A stretch of 64,000 bases of DNA from Butyricimonas paravirosa (GTDB lineage: Bacteria > Bacteroidota > Bacteroidia > Bacteroidales > Marinifilaceae): assembly GCF_032878955.1 (NCBI RefSeq), contig NZ_CP043839.1, positions 4,092,001 to 4,156,000 of the forward strand, written 5' to 3'. The notes under the pieces are model-generated. The model was not told where the DNA came from, made no database searches, and saw only the letters and a program-made list of their open reading frames with translations. Within the stretch, counting starts at the first letter, position 1; each line of letters begins with the position of its first letter. Position numbers and translations under genes: made by a program. This document shows, piece by piece, positions 8,927 to 18,371 of this stretch.

Positions 8927-10090
8927 ATGACTAGAAAATATATTCGAATAGCGGAATTGATCTATAAGGATAAAATCGGGGAACTTACCGGGCAGGAGAA
9001 GCAAGAACTGCTTGCTTGGTTGGAGGAATCTGATTTTAATAGGCAGATATTCGATGAATTAGCAAAAGGAAGTTCATTAAGTCGGAGTTATGCTGAATAC
9101 CGAAATGTACATCGGGAACAGGTGTGGAATAAAATTGAAAAACAGATAGCTCCGCAAAGGTCTCGGTTGTCGTTGCGATGGATCGGGTATGCGGCATCCG
9201 TGATGATATTGGTGGTGGCGGGATGGTTTGCCTTCCAAATGTCGGATAATAAGGATTCGGTACAAGAAGGTAAAAAAGTAGCCCGGATTACACCGGGGAC
9301 ACAAAAGGCGATATTACATTTGGATAACGGGGAGCAAGTCGTTTTGGCAGACAATAACACGGTGATTGTTGAAGACAGTCTTTCCGGGAAAATAGAACAA
9401 GTGGATAAGACGTTAGTGTATCAAACGGAATCTACCGTGAAGGACGAACGACTTAACGTGTTGGAAATCCCGAATGGGGGTGAATTTCAAGTAACATTAG
9501 CTGATGGGTCGAGAGTGTGGTTGAATGCGGGGACTAGATTGACTTACCCGATTGCTTTTGTAGGAAAAGAACGGCGGGTACGTTTGGATGGTGAAGGTTA
9601 TTTTGAAGTTGAGCGGGATGAGAGCAAGCCTTTCATCGTGGAAATAAATGGAATGGAGGTGAAAGTGCTGGGGACATCCTTTAATTTGAGGTCTTTTGCT
9701 GCAGACAATCGTTCGACGGCAACTTTGGTGAGTGGTAAAATTGAGGTGAAAACTCCCACGCAACGTATTGAACTTTTACCGAATCAACAAGCGGATTTAT
9801 TGGTAGGGGAAAACAAACTTGCTGTGCGTGAAGTTGATGCAGTTGCTTACAGTGCTTGGACGAAAGGAAGGTTTGTGTTTCGTCGGGAACGTTTAGAGAC
9901 GATACTGGATGATGTGTCTCGTTGGTATAACGTGACGGTATTTTATGAACAAAGTCGGGTGAAGGATATACTTTTCTCCGGAATCGTGGAGCGATATGCA
10001 GATATATCCGAAACGTTGGAAATGTTAGAAAAGACTGGGAAAGTGAATTTTATAGTAGATGAACAGAAAATTATAGTGCGAGCCAAATAA
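8927..10090 (+). CDS. FecR-family anti-sigma factor (locus A)
   Basis: Inner-membrane anti-sigma regulator that holds the ECF sigma factor and senses the occupied SusC through its periplasmic domain. Seen over 387 aa: an N-terminal cytoplasmic part (residues 1-80), one transmembrane helix (about 85-105, IGYAASVMILVVAGWFAF), a FecR domain (about 170-270, IPNGGEFQVTLADGSRVWLNAG ... EGYFEVERDESKPFIVE ... VLGTSFNLRSF) and a C-terminal DUF4974-type domain (FVFRRERLETILDDVSRWYNVTVFYE). The length is standard. The stop codon is followed after 5 nt by the hairpin leader of susC. Confidence 0.93.
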   Translation: MTRKYIRIAELIYKDKIGELTGQEKQELLAWLEESDFNRQIFDELAKGSSLSRSYAEYRNVHREQVWNKIEKQIAPQRSRLSLRWIGYAASVMILVVAGWFAFQMSDNKDSVQEGKKVARITPGTQKAILHLDNGEQVVLADNNTVIVEDSLSGKIEQVDKTLVYQTESTVKDERLNVLEIPNGGEFQVTLADGSRVWLNAGTRLTYPIAFVGKERRVRLDGEGYFEVERDESKPFIVEINGMEVKVLGTSFNLRSFAADNRSTATLVSGKIEVKTPTQRIELLPNQQADLLVGENKLAVREVDAVAYSAWTKGRFVFRRERLETILDDVSRWYNVTVFYEQSRVKDILFSGIVERYADISETLEMLEKTGKVNFIVDEQKIIVRAK

Positions 10091-10095
10091 AAAAA

Positions 10096-10160
10096 CAGGA
10101 AAGTGCTCCAACACTTCCCTGCTTAAAGTTTCATTATTGGTAGTTTGCTCCAACAAACTA
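10096..10160 (+). promoter_or_regulatory. Two-hairpin leader between fecR and susC (locus A)
   Basis: Hairpin 1: CAGGAAAGTG (10096-10105) pairs with CACTTCCCTG (10112-10121), one mismatch in ten. Hairpin 2: TAGTTTG (10141-10147) pairs perfectly with CAAACTA (10154-10160). Both have the same six-base loop, CTCCAA, closed by a G-C pair. Hairpin 1 lacks a long U-run. The susC ATG lies 36 bases after hairpin 2. Likely an attenuator or mRNA-processing site separating regulator from transporter expression; this is inference. Confidence 0.55.
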
Positions 10161-10196
10161 GCAATAGAGTTTAACCTTAAAGAATTAAACAAAACT

Positions 10197-13100
10197 ATGA
10201 AAAAAAAACGAGAATTTGACTTTCTCAAGAGGGGAAAGTTGCAAATTAGTTTGTTAAAGATGAAAGTGACAGTATTACTACTTTTAGTGTGTGTCTTGCA
10301 AAGTATGGCAGGAGCGTATTCCCAGACGGCGAAATACGATATTTCGATGACAGGTGGGAAGTTGGAAAATGTATTCAAGTTGATTGAACAGAAAGGAGAA
10401 TATACTTTCTTGTATTCAATTGAAGACGTGGACCAGATTTCTTCTGTAAACGTGAATGTGAAACAAGCGGATTTGAAAGAGGTACTGGATATTTGCTTGG
10501 CGAATACAAAATTGACTTACGAGATCAATGGTCGTTTGGTAATTATTCGGGTGAAGGATGAGAATCCTGAAAATAAAATGGTCGTGATTAAAGGAGTGGT
10601 GAAAGATAAAAAAGGAGAGCCATTACCGGGGGTAACTGTTGTCGGGAAGGGAACGGCTATTGGCGTGGCTACTGCGAATAATGGTGATTTTACGATCACG
10701 TTTCCTAAACGGGATTCGATGGTGCTTGTATTTTCGTTCGTGGGTATGAGGACGAAGGAGGTGATGTGGAAGGGAGAGAAGATGTTGAGCGTGGTGATGG
10801 AAGAAGAAGTGAACGAAATGGATGAGGTCGTGATTACTGGTTATCAGGTAATTGATCGTCGGAAGTCAACGAGTGCTGTGTCTTCGGTAAAAATGGAGGA
10901 TATCATGATTCCGGGAGTATCGACGTTGGACAAGATGCTGGAAGGGCAGATCCCTGATTTGATGGTGATGACGAATTCTGGTGAATCGGGTGTTGCCCCG
11001 AAAATTAGGATTCGGGGAACTTCGACGTTGATCGGGAATCGGGAACCGTTGTGGGTCATAGATGGTGTGATCGTGCAGGATCCGGTGCAGATTTCGCCGG
11101 ACGAGTTGAATGATCCGGATTATATAAATCGTATCGGTAATGCTATCTCCGGGTTGAATCCGCAGGATATTGAACGTATCGACGTGTTGAAGGATGCTTC
11201 GGCGACGGCTCTTTACGGTACGAAAGCTGCGAATGGAGTGATCGTGATTACCACGAAACGGGGACACGTTGGGGAACCGCAAATTTCTTATCGTGGAACA
11301 GCCACGTTGAAGCTAAGGCCTCGTTATTCGGATCGAAATATAGATTTGATGAGTGCCAAGGAGCGATTGAATGTTTCCCGTGAGTTGGCGGAGGCAGGTT
11401 ATCAGTATGCGACAAGTGTTACTTGGGTCGGGTACGAGAAGTTATTGCGGGAACTGTATAACCGTACGATCACGTACGAGGAGTTCGAGAAACAGGTAGC
11501 CTATCTGGGCGAGGAGAACACGGATTGGTTTAAGTTGTTGACAAGGGATGCCTTTTCTTCTTCCCATACGGTGAGCGTGACAGGAGGAACGGAAAAAGTC
11601 CGTTATTATTCTTCCGTGGGGGTTAATATCGAGGAGGATGTGGTGAAGCCTAATCTTGACCGTCGCTACACGGGGACATTGAATTTGGATATGAATTTCA
11701 CACCTTGGTTAGCGGCTTCGTTCAATGTGAATGCGAACACGTCAAAACGGAAATATTATCAAGAGGAGATTTCTCCGATTAATTATGCTTATAATACAAG
11801 TCGGGCGATTCCGGCTTACACGGAAGAGGGGAAGTATAGTTTTTATTTGATTCCGAGTGGTTTTTCTTACTATGACTACAATATACTTAACGAGTTGGAG
11901 AATAGTAGTAAGCGGCAGGAGGGTTCTTCTGTTACTTTCCGGGCGAATCTGAATGTGAAGCCTTGGGAATGGTTGAAAATTTCAACGATCTTATCTTATT
12001 CGGTGGCAAATACGGATATCGAGGGATACTGGGGATCGAAGACTTATCATGCTGCTCTAATTCGAAGAAGCGCCGATGAGGCGGGAGCGGATGAAAGTTC
12101 CGGAATGCCGAGAGGGGGAGAGTTGACGGTGGATAAATCTCGTAACAAGTCATACATGTTCCGGTTGCAGGCAGATTTGAATCGGTACTGGGGTATTGAT
12201 CAGCAACATAATGTAAATGCGTCGGTGGGTATGGAAACAAATTCCACGAAATATGATGCGTACAAAAATATTACCCGGGGATATGATCCGGAGCGCGGAA
12301 AACAGTTTATCGTGGTTGATCCCACAGTGTACACCTCCTATGCGAATTGGATGTCGGAGAATGTGCCGGTGGTGACGGATAATTTGAGTAATATGTTGTC
12401 GTGGTACGGTAGTGTTTCCTATAGTTATGGGAATTGGTTTACCGTGAATGCCAATGTGCGGTATGATGGTTCGAACCAGTTTGGAGAGAGAAGTAATGAT
12501 AAACTTTTACCGATATGGTCGGCTTCGTTTAATTATAACGTGATGGAGCATTTTAAAGGGGAACAGGATTGGTTTGATGATTTGCGGTTGAAAATGTCCT
12601 ATGGGTATCAAGGGAATATGCTGGACGGGCAGTCGCCTGTGGCGATTATTTCGAAAAAACCGTATAATGATCATTACGGGGAGTATGTTTCGTCGATCAC
12701 TACTTATCCGAATCCAGATTTGAAGTGGGAAAAGACGGGTTCATTGAATGTGGGAGTGGAATTTTCCATGTTTCAGCGTCGGTTGATGGTCGTAGCCTCG
12801 TATTATCGGAAAAAAACAAAAGATGCTTATTTGAACAAGGAAATTTCGGGAGTGAATGGTATGACTTCTTACGTGGTGAACGGGGGCGAGATCGTGAATA
12901 GCGGGTATGATTTTGCACTCACTCTGAACCCGATTCGGAAGGAAGATTTGCGTTGGTACGTGTCAACATCGTTTACCCACACGAATAATGAGGTAAATTC
13001 GTTACCTGGGGCAGATCAGTTCGAACGTACGAATTTTCTGAATGGGACTGCCGTGGTGAAGGGTAAGTCTGTGAGTTCGTTCTACTCTTATAAGTTCACG

Positions 13101-13772
13101 GGATTAGATTCAAAGGGATTGCCAATGTTTGATGATATGGAAGATGAGCAGGAGTCTCTTTATGGAAAGTCAAAATATGAGGTGTTTACTCAGGTGTTAG
13201 AGGAATCGGGTAGAAGGGAGCCGATTATATTCGGGGGATTGAACACGACGGTGAATTATAAACGATGGCGTTTGAATGCGGCATTCTCTTATAGCTTGGG
13301 GGCAAAGACACGTTTGTTTAAGTTGTACACGGATAATGGAGCTAGGGTACGTCCGGAGAGTAATTTGAATAGAACTTTTCTGAAACGCTGGCAGCATCCG
13401 GGGGATGAAAAATATACAAATATTCCTGCATTTATGATAGATGGCGGCTCATCTTCTAGCTTGAGCCACTGGTCCGGTTTTACCTCTGGGCAAGTTCCTC
13501 TAATTGCAGACACGAAGTGGGAGATGTATAATTATAGTAATCTCCGGGTGGTGAGTGCTGATTATTTGAAATGTACCAATCTGGGATTGACTTACTCGTT
13601 TGATGCTGAACGGTGGGGCATTTCATTGTTGGAAGTTTCCGCCTCTGTGAGTAATCCTTTTATCGTGACGAATAGTAAGCTGAAGGGACAGACGCCCGTG
13701 CAGAGCGGTTTCACGGAAGTGCAACTTTCGGAGCGACCGACGTTTACTTTTGGATTGAATGTAACTTTTTAA
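10197..13772 (+). CDS. SusC/RagA-family TonB-dependent outer membrane transporter with STN domain (locus A)
   Basis: Outer-membrane importer that works with the SusD-like lid and also transduces a signal to FecR. From the ATG at 10197 (an upstream in-frame start would run through the hairpins, so I reject it): a charged 22-residue N-extension, signal core KVTVLLLLVCVLQ, cleavage near YSQ (about 43), STN domain (about 50-120), carboxypeptidase-regulatory-like domain (129-203, VVIKGVVKDKKGEPLPGVTV), a Ton-box-like MDEVVITG (208), plug domain with IRIRGTSTLIG, PLWVIDGVIV and VLKDASATALYGTKAANGVIVI, then a beta-barrel to the terminal aromatic-rich strand TFTFGLNVTF. Its plug carries an acidic insertion (QISPDELNDPDYINRIGNAI) whose counterparts are present in loci B and D but not C. 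Confidence 0.93.
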   Translation: MKKKREFDFLKRGKLQISLLKMKVTVLLLLVCVLQSMAGAYSQTAKYDISMTGGKLENVFKLIEQKGEYTFLYSIEDVDQISSVNVNVKQADLKEVLDICLANTKLTYEINGRLVIIRVKDENPENKMVVIKGVVKDKKGEPLPGVTVVGKGTAIGVATANNGDFTITFPKRDSMVLVFSFVGMRTKEVMWKGEKMLSVVMEEEVNEMDEVVITGYQVIDRRKSTSAVSSVKMEDIMIPGVSTLDKMLEGQIPDLMVMTNSGESGVAPKIRIRGTSTLIGNREPLWVIDGVIVQDPVQISPDELNDPDYINRIGNAISGLNPQDIERIDVLKDASATALYGTKAANGVIVITTKRGHVGEPQISYRGTATLKLRPRYSDRNIDLMSAKERLNVSRELAEAGYQYATSVTWVGYEKLLRELYNRTITYEEFEKQVAYLGEENTDWFKLLTRDAFSSSHTVSVTGGTEKVRYYSSVGVNIEEDVVKPNLDRRYTGTLNLDMNFTPWLAASFNVNANTSKRKYYQEEISPINYAYNTSRAIPAYTEEGKYSFYLIPSGFSYYDYNILNELENSSKRQEGSSVTFRANLNVKPWEWLKISTILSYSVANTDIEGYWGSKTYHAALIRRSADEAGADESSGMPRGGELTVDKSRNKSYMFRLQADLNRYWGIDQQHNVNASVGMETNSTKYDAYKNITRGYDPERGKQFIVVDPTVYTSYANWMSENVPVVTDNLSNMLSWYGSVSYSYGNWFTVNANVRYDGSNQFGERSNDKLLPIWSASFNYNVMEHFKGEQDWFDDLRLKMSYGYQGNMLDGQSPVAIISKKPYNDHYGEYVSSITTYPNPDLKWEKTGSLNVGVEFSMFQRRLMVVASYYRKKTKDAYLNKEISGVNGMTSYVVNGGEIVNSGYDFALTLNPIRKEDLRWYVSTSFTHTNNEVNSLPGADQFERTNFLNGTAVVKGKSVSSFYSYKFTGLDSKGLPMFDDMEDEQESLYGKSKYEVFTQVLEESGRREPIIFGGLNTTVNYKRWRLNAAFSYSLGAKTRLFKLYTDNGARVRPESNLNRTFLKRWQHPGDEKYTNIPAFMIDGGSSSSLSHWSGFTSGQVPLIADTKWEMYNYSNLRVVSADYLKCTNLGLTYSFDAERWGISLLEVSASVSNPFIVTNSKLKGQTPVQSGFTEVQLSERPTFTFGLNVTF

Positions 13773-13781
13773 ATCGTGGAG

Positions 13782-14813
13782 ATGATGAAATATATGTATA
13801 TTCTTTTAATCGTCCTTTTTGTCGGGGCGTGTAATCAGGTCGAGAAGTATTCCATTTCAGGGACTTGGAAAGGGGCTGACGGACAGATCGTTTGTTTGTT
13901 GGAAGGTTGGGGTGAAGATGCCCGAGTGGTTGATAGCGCTATTGTTCGAGATGGTAAATTTCACATGGGTAAGGAATTCACGGGGGAGAAAAGATTGACG
14001 CTTTCCATGGGATCAGGAACAGAAACTATTTTACTGGATCGGGAGCCGATAGTGGTTGATATTGTCGGATTTTTGGGAGATGAAAACGTGCAGAATTCTT
14101 GCACGGTGAAGGGCAGTCCCGAACAAGCGGTGATGAAACGGGCTGGAGACTTGCAATTTACTCGTACTTTTGCCGTGATGTTCGGTTATGCGATGGATCA
14201 AAAAGATGTGTCGTTGGAAGCGTTTATCGATTCTAATTTAAACCGGATGTCAATTGCTTATTTCATGGAGGATTTGCTTTTGTCGAAATACCCGTTCGAG
14301 GAGATTGCGAAGGATTATGAGCGTTTGACACCGGAGGTGAAAGCTTCTGCTGCGGGGAAATCGTTGAAAGGCCATATTGATTACATGAGACCGACACGAG
14401 TGGGAGGAATTGCCCCGGATATAGATTTGACTACGCCGGAAGAGAAACACGTTTCGTTATACTCGTTGCGGGGGAAGTACGTGTTGTTGGATTTTTGGGC
14501 ATCGTGGTGCGGCCCCTGCCGGAAGGAAGTCCCGAACTTGAAAGCGATTTACGAGCGATTCCGGGATAAGGGATTCGAGGTTTATAGCGTGTCGTTGGAT
14601 GATAAGCGTGATGCTTGGATGAAGGCTATTGCTGAATTGGAATTGCCTTGGGTACACGTGTCTTCCTTGAAGGGGTGGGATTGTCCGGTGGCGAAACGTT
14701 ACGGTGTGACGAGTGTTCCGAAAATGTATTTGTTGAACCCGAAAGGGGAAATTATTGCGATGGATTTGCGGGGTGAGGAGTTGGAGCAAAAAGTGGCTTC
14801 TTTTTTTAATTAA
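13782..14813 (+). CDS. TlpA-like thioredoxin-fold lipoprotein, placed between SusC and SusD (locus A)
   Basis: Periplasmic or envelope thiol:disulfide oxidoreductase of the TlpA/ResA type. Seen: lipoprotein signal ending VGAC; a beta-rich DUF4369-like N-terminal domain (SISGTWKGADGQIVCLL onward); a helical linker; and a thioredoxin domain with WASWCGPCRKEVP (Cys near residues 243 and 246). About 60 residues later comes a third Cys in DCPVAKRYGV, followed by the cis-Pro loop SVPKMYLL. The third Cys recurs in both locus B TlpA proteins. ATG at 13782 or 13785 follows the SusC stop by 9-12 bases; an earlier GTG at 13776 is less likely. Its place between susC and susD is unusual, since these two are normally adjacent. 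Residues after the lipid-anchored Cys (NQVEK) lack the acidic export pattern, suggesting a periplasm-facing anchor. Confidence 0.88.
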   Translation: MMKYMYILLIVLFVGACNQVEKYSISGTWKGADGQIVCLLEGWGEDARVVDSAIVRDGKFHMGKEFTGEKRLTLSMGSGTETILLDREPIVVDIVGFLGDENVQNSCTVKGSPEQAVMKRAGDLQFTRTFAVMFGYAMDQKDVSLEAFIDSNLNRMSIAYFMEDLLLSKYPFEEIAKDYERLTPEVKASAAGKSLKGHIDYMRPTRVGGIAPDIDLTTPEEKHVSLYSLRGKYVLLDFWASWCGPCRKEVPNLKAIYERFRDKGFEVYSVSLDDKRDAWMKAIAELELPWVHVSSLKGWDCPVAKRYGVTSVPKMYLLNPKGEIIAMDLRGEELEQKVASFFN

Positions 14814-14831
14814 CATGATAATGCAGGCAAT

Positions 14832-16415
14832 ATGAAAAATTTATACTTGATTATTTGTTTCTTGGCTTTGTGTGGGTGCTCGGGTTTCTTGGAGGAGTAC
14901 TCACAGGATAAGTCCTATATCAAGGGGTATGATGATTTGGACGAGATTTTACTGGGAAATGCTTATTTCGAAAGGTTTTACGTGACTAACGGTTGGCAAT
15001 TTTCGGGTATTGCGGGAGAAGCTAATTTGGCTTGCTTACACGTGATGTCGGACGAATTGGCACAGCAGACCAAGGGAGACTCTTGGGTGGACGAAGGGGC
15101 GTGCGGTACAAGCTTCGGGTATCATACCTGGCAATACCGGGTGTACGAGAATTTGGAAGGGAAGACCGCGTGGGATGATGCGGCTGATTTCCGTCACTTG
15201 TATGCTCATATAAATGCTTGTAATATTATTTTGGATGAGGTTAAGGCGTATGAGAACGTGACCGAAGAAGAGGATGTGCAAAACGTAAGTAGAATTAAGG
15301 GGGAGAGTTATTTTCTGCGGGGTAGTTGCTATTTCTTCTTGGTGAATCTTTACGGGAAGCCTTATGCCAAAGCTACGGCGGGGAATGATCCGGCAGTGCC
15401 GATAAAATTGTCGAATAACGTGGAAGATAAATATTATCAAAGAAGTTCCGTTGCTGAAGTCTATAAGCAGGTGGTTGCGGATTTGTTAGAGGCGGAAAAG
15501 TATTTGAAGGATGTGCCGAAGAAATCGGTGTGGCGGGCGGATATTGTGGCAACGAGATTGATGTTGAGTCGTGTGTACCTGTATATGTGTGATTACGAGA
15601 ATGCGGCTAAATATGCAAAATTGGTGACGGAAGAAGGACCGCGCTTGACGGATTTGAACGGGTATAGTAATTCACAGTTTTTGTATCCCGGTTTATCGGA
15701 GTTGATATTTTCTACCGGATCGACTTCTTTACCGGGGGCACTTTCTTTTTATGCTAGCTCGGAAACTTCAATTTCTACTTATGTTTCGAATCAAGATATG
15801 CGTGTTTCCGATGAATTGTATTTGGCTTACAAACCGGAGGAAGCAAAAGACTTGCGTTTGGAACATTTCATTGTTTCTTCCGATGACTTGGGATTGTTGT
15901 ATAAAAAGATGTATGGGGCGGCGTGGGTGACTCCTGAGATGTCGGATGTATTCGTGCTACGGACGTCTGAGGCTTATTTGAATCTGGCAGAAGCGGCCGC
16001 TTGTGGGGAGGATGAAGTGACAGCCCGAAAGGCATTGAATGACTTGCGGGAGAGAAGAATTAAGCGGGAAGCTTTTGACAAAGCAGAGGTAAATGCCCTT
16101 TCAGGAGAAGAGTTAGTGCGCTTTATTCGGGAAGAACGTCGGCGAGAACTTTGTCTAGAAGGACATCGTTGGTTTGACCTGAGACGTTACAAGGTGGCTG
16201 AGAAATACCCGCAAGAGACGACGGTTAATCATATTGTTGAGAATAGAGTGTATAATGAATCAACGAGAAAGTATGAAACGATTTGGAAGCGTCGGTTTAC
16301 TTTGGCCCCGGAGGATCCGGCTTGGGTGTTGCCCTTGCCTAAAGTGGAATTGGACAGGAATACGGGGATGATTGATAATCCCCGTAACGAGAGGAGAGGT
16401 GAAGATGTTGAATAA
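14832..16415 (+). CDS. SusD/RagB-family surface lipoprotein (locus A)
   Basis: Surface substrate-binding lid of the SusC channel. Seen in 527 aa: lipoprotein signal ending LCGC; SGFLEEYSQD after the Cys, typical of SusD N-termini; helical tetratricopeptide-like segments (GESYFLRGSCYFFLVNLYG; ATRLMLSRVYLYMCDYENAAKYAKLV); the C-terminal signature SEAYLNLAEAAA and FIREERRRELCLEGHRWFDLRRY; and an ending VLPLPKVELDRNTGMIDNP. It starts 18 bases after the TlpA gene. The family binds glycans or peptides; RagB of Porphyromonas binds oligopeptides, which fits the protease-like neighbours better than a glycan. Confidence 0.93.
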   Translation: MKNLYLIICFLALCGCSGFLEEYSQDKSYIKGYDDLDEILLGNAYFERFYVTNGWQFSGIAGEANLACLHVMSDELAQQTKGDSWVDEGACGTSFGYHTWQYRVYENLEGKTAWDDAADFRHLYAHINACNIILDEVKAYENVTEEEDVQNVSRIKGESYFLRGSCYFFLVNLYGKPYAKATAGNDPAVPIKLSNNVEDKYYQRSSVAEVYKQVVADLLEAEKYLKDVPKKSVWRADIVATRLMLSRVYLYMCDYENAAKYAKLVTEEGPRLTDLNGYSNSQFLYPGLSELIFSTGSTSLPGALSFYASSETSISTYVSNQDMRVSDELYLAYKPEEAKDLRLEHFIVSSDDLGLLYKKMYGAAWVTPEMSDVFVLRTSEAYLNLAEAAACGEDEVTARKALNDLRERRIKREAFDKAEVNALSGEELVRFIREERRRELCLEGHRWFDLRRYKVAEKYPQETTVNHIVENRVYNESTRKYETIWKRRFTLAPEDPAWVLPLPKVELDRNTGMIDNPRNERRGEDVE

Positions 16416-16429
16416 TTAAAATTAAAGAG

Positions 16430-17326
16430 ATGAAATATATAATAGGATTGCTGATAATAGCCGGTTTATGGGCTTGTACTAAAGAGGATTGGCCGGATAA
16501 TAGTCGACCGGAGGTGAATCCGTTTGCAGTGCCTGCGGATGCCACGGGAGAGGAGGCGGAGTTGCGAAGAGGCTTTTTTGACCGGACGGGTATGTATTTA
16601 TTGTTTTCGGATACATTGGTTGCACAAGAGGTAAATGCTGTGTCCGCTAAGAAGGAGAAGGTGTATATCAAGGTTCATTTGGAGTGGAATATGGTTTCAA
16701 CCAATCAAGGCATAGATTCTTTTATTTGTTATCCCTACAAAACCTTGGCGGAGAAGAAGATGTTGACAGAGTTTGTCGAGCGGGAGGTATTAACAAGCGT
16801 ACCTGTACTGTTTTATCCTTATTCGATCATGTTGCTGGATCGTTTGGTTTATTTCCAATATAATTATTATGGAGGATATGAAGATCCGGTGGAATATTCT
16901 TTCTATGCCGGGATGCAGTCGACCGTCATTACCGTGAGCAACTTGTCTGCATTTACGGCAGGAGAGAAAGAGAAATTGAAGACCAATTTAGTGGGAAATC
17001 TGATCAGCAGTAATATTTCTGTTATCCCGGAGGCCGATTGGGCGGATTTTTACACTTATAGCGATGAATATTATAAACTATCGTCCCAGTATGTAGTCCC
17101 TTATCCCATCGAGGCGTGCGGGTATTTGCCTACTTATGCTGATGCCGGATGGGGTGGACCGGATTTCCACACGAAAGAGTATGACGTGAAAGCTTACGTG
17201 GAGGAGATTTTTAAATTGTCGGAATCCGAGTTCCGGGAAACTTATGCGGAATACCCCATTATTATCGATAAGATGGAGGAGATGGTGAAGGTTTTACGTA
17301 AACATGGAGTGAAAGTGTATGAATAA
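16430..17326 (+). CDS. Metallohydrolase-family lipoprotein lacking HExxH (locus A)
   Basis: Resembles the SusCD-associated zinc metallohydrolase lipoproteins of Bacteroidota, but without the metal-binding motif. Seen in 298 aa: lipoprotein signal ending LWAC followed by acidic TKEDWPD (surface-export type). The middle segment STVITVSNLSAFTAGEKEKL leads to KTNLVGNLIS where the family has its HExxH helix, then VIPEADWADFYTYSDEYY, which matches the segment after the zinc motif in active relatives. The C-terminal part (EFRETYAEYPIIIDKMEEMV) corresponds to the family's closing helix. No His is present in the expected helix, so it is probably a binding protein rather than a hydrolase. It overlaps the next gene by 8 bases. 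Family assignment rests on pattern memory, not on a search. Confidence 0.6.
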   Translation: MKYIIGLLIIAGLWACTKEDWPDNSRPEVNPFAVPADATGEEAELRRGFFDRTGMYLLFSDTLVAQEVNAVSAKKEKVYIKVHLEWNMVSTNQGIDSFICYPYKTLAEKKMLTEFVEREVLTSVPVLFYPYSIMLLDRLVYFQYNYYGGYEDPVEYSFYAGMQSTVITVSNLSAFTAGEKEKLKTNLVGNLISSNISVIPEADWADFYTYSDEYYKLSSQYVVPYPIEACGYLPTYADAGWGGPDFHTKEYDVKAYVEEIFKLSESEFRETYAEYPIIIDKMEEMVKVLRKHGVKVYE

Positions 17327-18371
17327 GATAGGATTGATTTTGTTGTTTTTAATTTTCTTGTGTACTGGAATCAGTGCACAAGAAAAAGAATTCGTGATTC
17401 GGGGGCAGATCCCCGGCATGAGGGATAGTATCGCAGTTTCGTTGTTGACGGCAGAAGAGTTGCCTACGAATACGATTTGTGAAACTGTCGTGAAAGACGG
17501 CCGTTTTGAGTTGAGGGGACGGGTAAAGGGACCGATATTATGCACGTTGATAACCACTAACATCGCGAGTCTTGCGGAGGGAGAGGAGATTCGATGGACG
17601 TACACGCCCGTTTTCGCGGATAACGTGGAGATGTGCGTGCAGGCATCTCATTATGATAGTATTCCTCTCGATGCCCCGATCACGTCTGATTTTAAGATTA
17701 CCGGGGGACGGGTGCAGGCGGATTTTAACGCATACAATTTGTGGAAGTTGCAGGGGAAGGGGGATAAGGATTTTATTCTTACGCATCCCTCTTCGGTGAT
17801 TTCGGTTTACTTGGCGAATAAGATGTTGCGAATGGGCTATAATTTGACGCGGGAAGAGGTGGAGGAGTTGGAAAGGGCGATCACGGAGGTTCCGGATGAC
17901 CCGGAACGACTAGCCGTGTTCCGTCGGAATTGTGCGTTGGCGAAGGTGACGGCGAAAGGCTACCCGATAGTAAACTTGGCGTTGAATGACATGAACGGGA
18001 ATGCGTGCGGGTTGTCGGAAATTATTCCCACGGGGAAATACGTGCTGGTGGATTTTTGGTCAACGTGGTGTGGCCCGTGCATGGCGGCGATCCCCGGTAT
18101 CAAGGAGTTGGCGGAACGTTTCCCGGAAGAACTCGTGGTAATAGGAATTTCATGCGATACGGATTTGAAAGCTTGGAAAGCTGCTATCGAGAAGAAGCAA
18201 GCGACGTGGGCACAGTACGTGTTCACGAAACAGGGGTACAAGGATTTTTTGGAAAAGTATCAGGTTGGTGGTGTTCCCTATTTTTTGATATTGGATAAGG
18301 AAGGACGGGTGATTTCGAACCCCAAGTACGTGGAGGAGATTAAGCAAAAGGTAGAGAGTTTGTGTAAATAA
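17319..18371 (+). CDS. TlpA-like secreted thioredoxin-fold protein (locus A, second)
   Basis: Envelope thiol:disulfide oxidoreductase. Seen in 350 aa: a cleavable (non-lipoprotein) signal MNKIGLILLFLIFLCTGISA followed by QEKE; an N-terminal beta domain with the DUF4369-like pattern FVIRGQIPGMRDSIAVSL ... VVKDGRFELRGRV; a helical linker; and a thioredoxin domain with FWSTWCGPCMAAIPG (Cys 251 and 254) and a cis-Pro loop GGVPYFLIL. WST replaces the usual WAS. Its ATG lies inside the end of the metallohydrolase-like gene, and its stop overlaps the next start as TAATG, so three genes are translationally coupled. There is no third Cys of the CPVA type. Confidence 0.87.
   Translation: MNKIGLILLFLIFLCTGISAQEKEFVIRGQIPGMRDSIAVSLLTAEELPTNTICETVVKDGRFELRGRVKGPILCTLITTNIASLAEGEEIRWTYTPVFADNVEMCVQASHYDSIPLDAPITSDFKITGGRVQADFNAYNLWKLQGKGDKDFILTHPSSVISVYLANKMLRMGYNLTREEVEELERAITEVPDDPERLAVFRRNCALAKVTAKGYPIVNLALNDMNGNACGLSEIIPTGKYVLVDFWSTWCGPCMAAIPGIKELAERFPEELVVIGISCDTDLKAWKAAIEKKQATWAQYVFTKQGYKDFLEKYQVGGVPYFLILDKEGRVISNPKYVEEIKQKVESLCK

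Noticed and set aside
10137..10196. Upstream in-frame start for locus A SusC
   Set aside because: It would translate through hairpin 2 of the leader and add 20 residues before an already long N-terminal extension; ATG 10197 matches the position used in the other loci.
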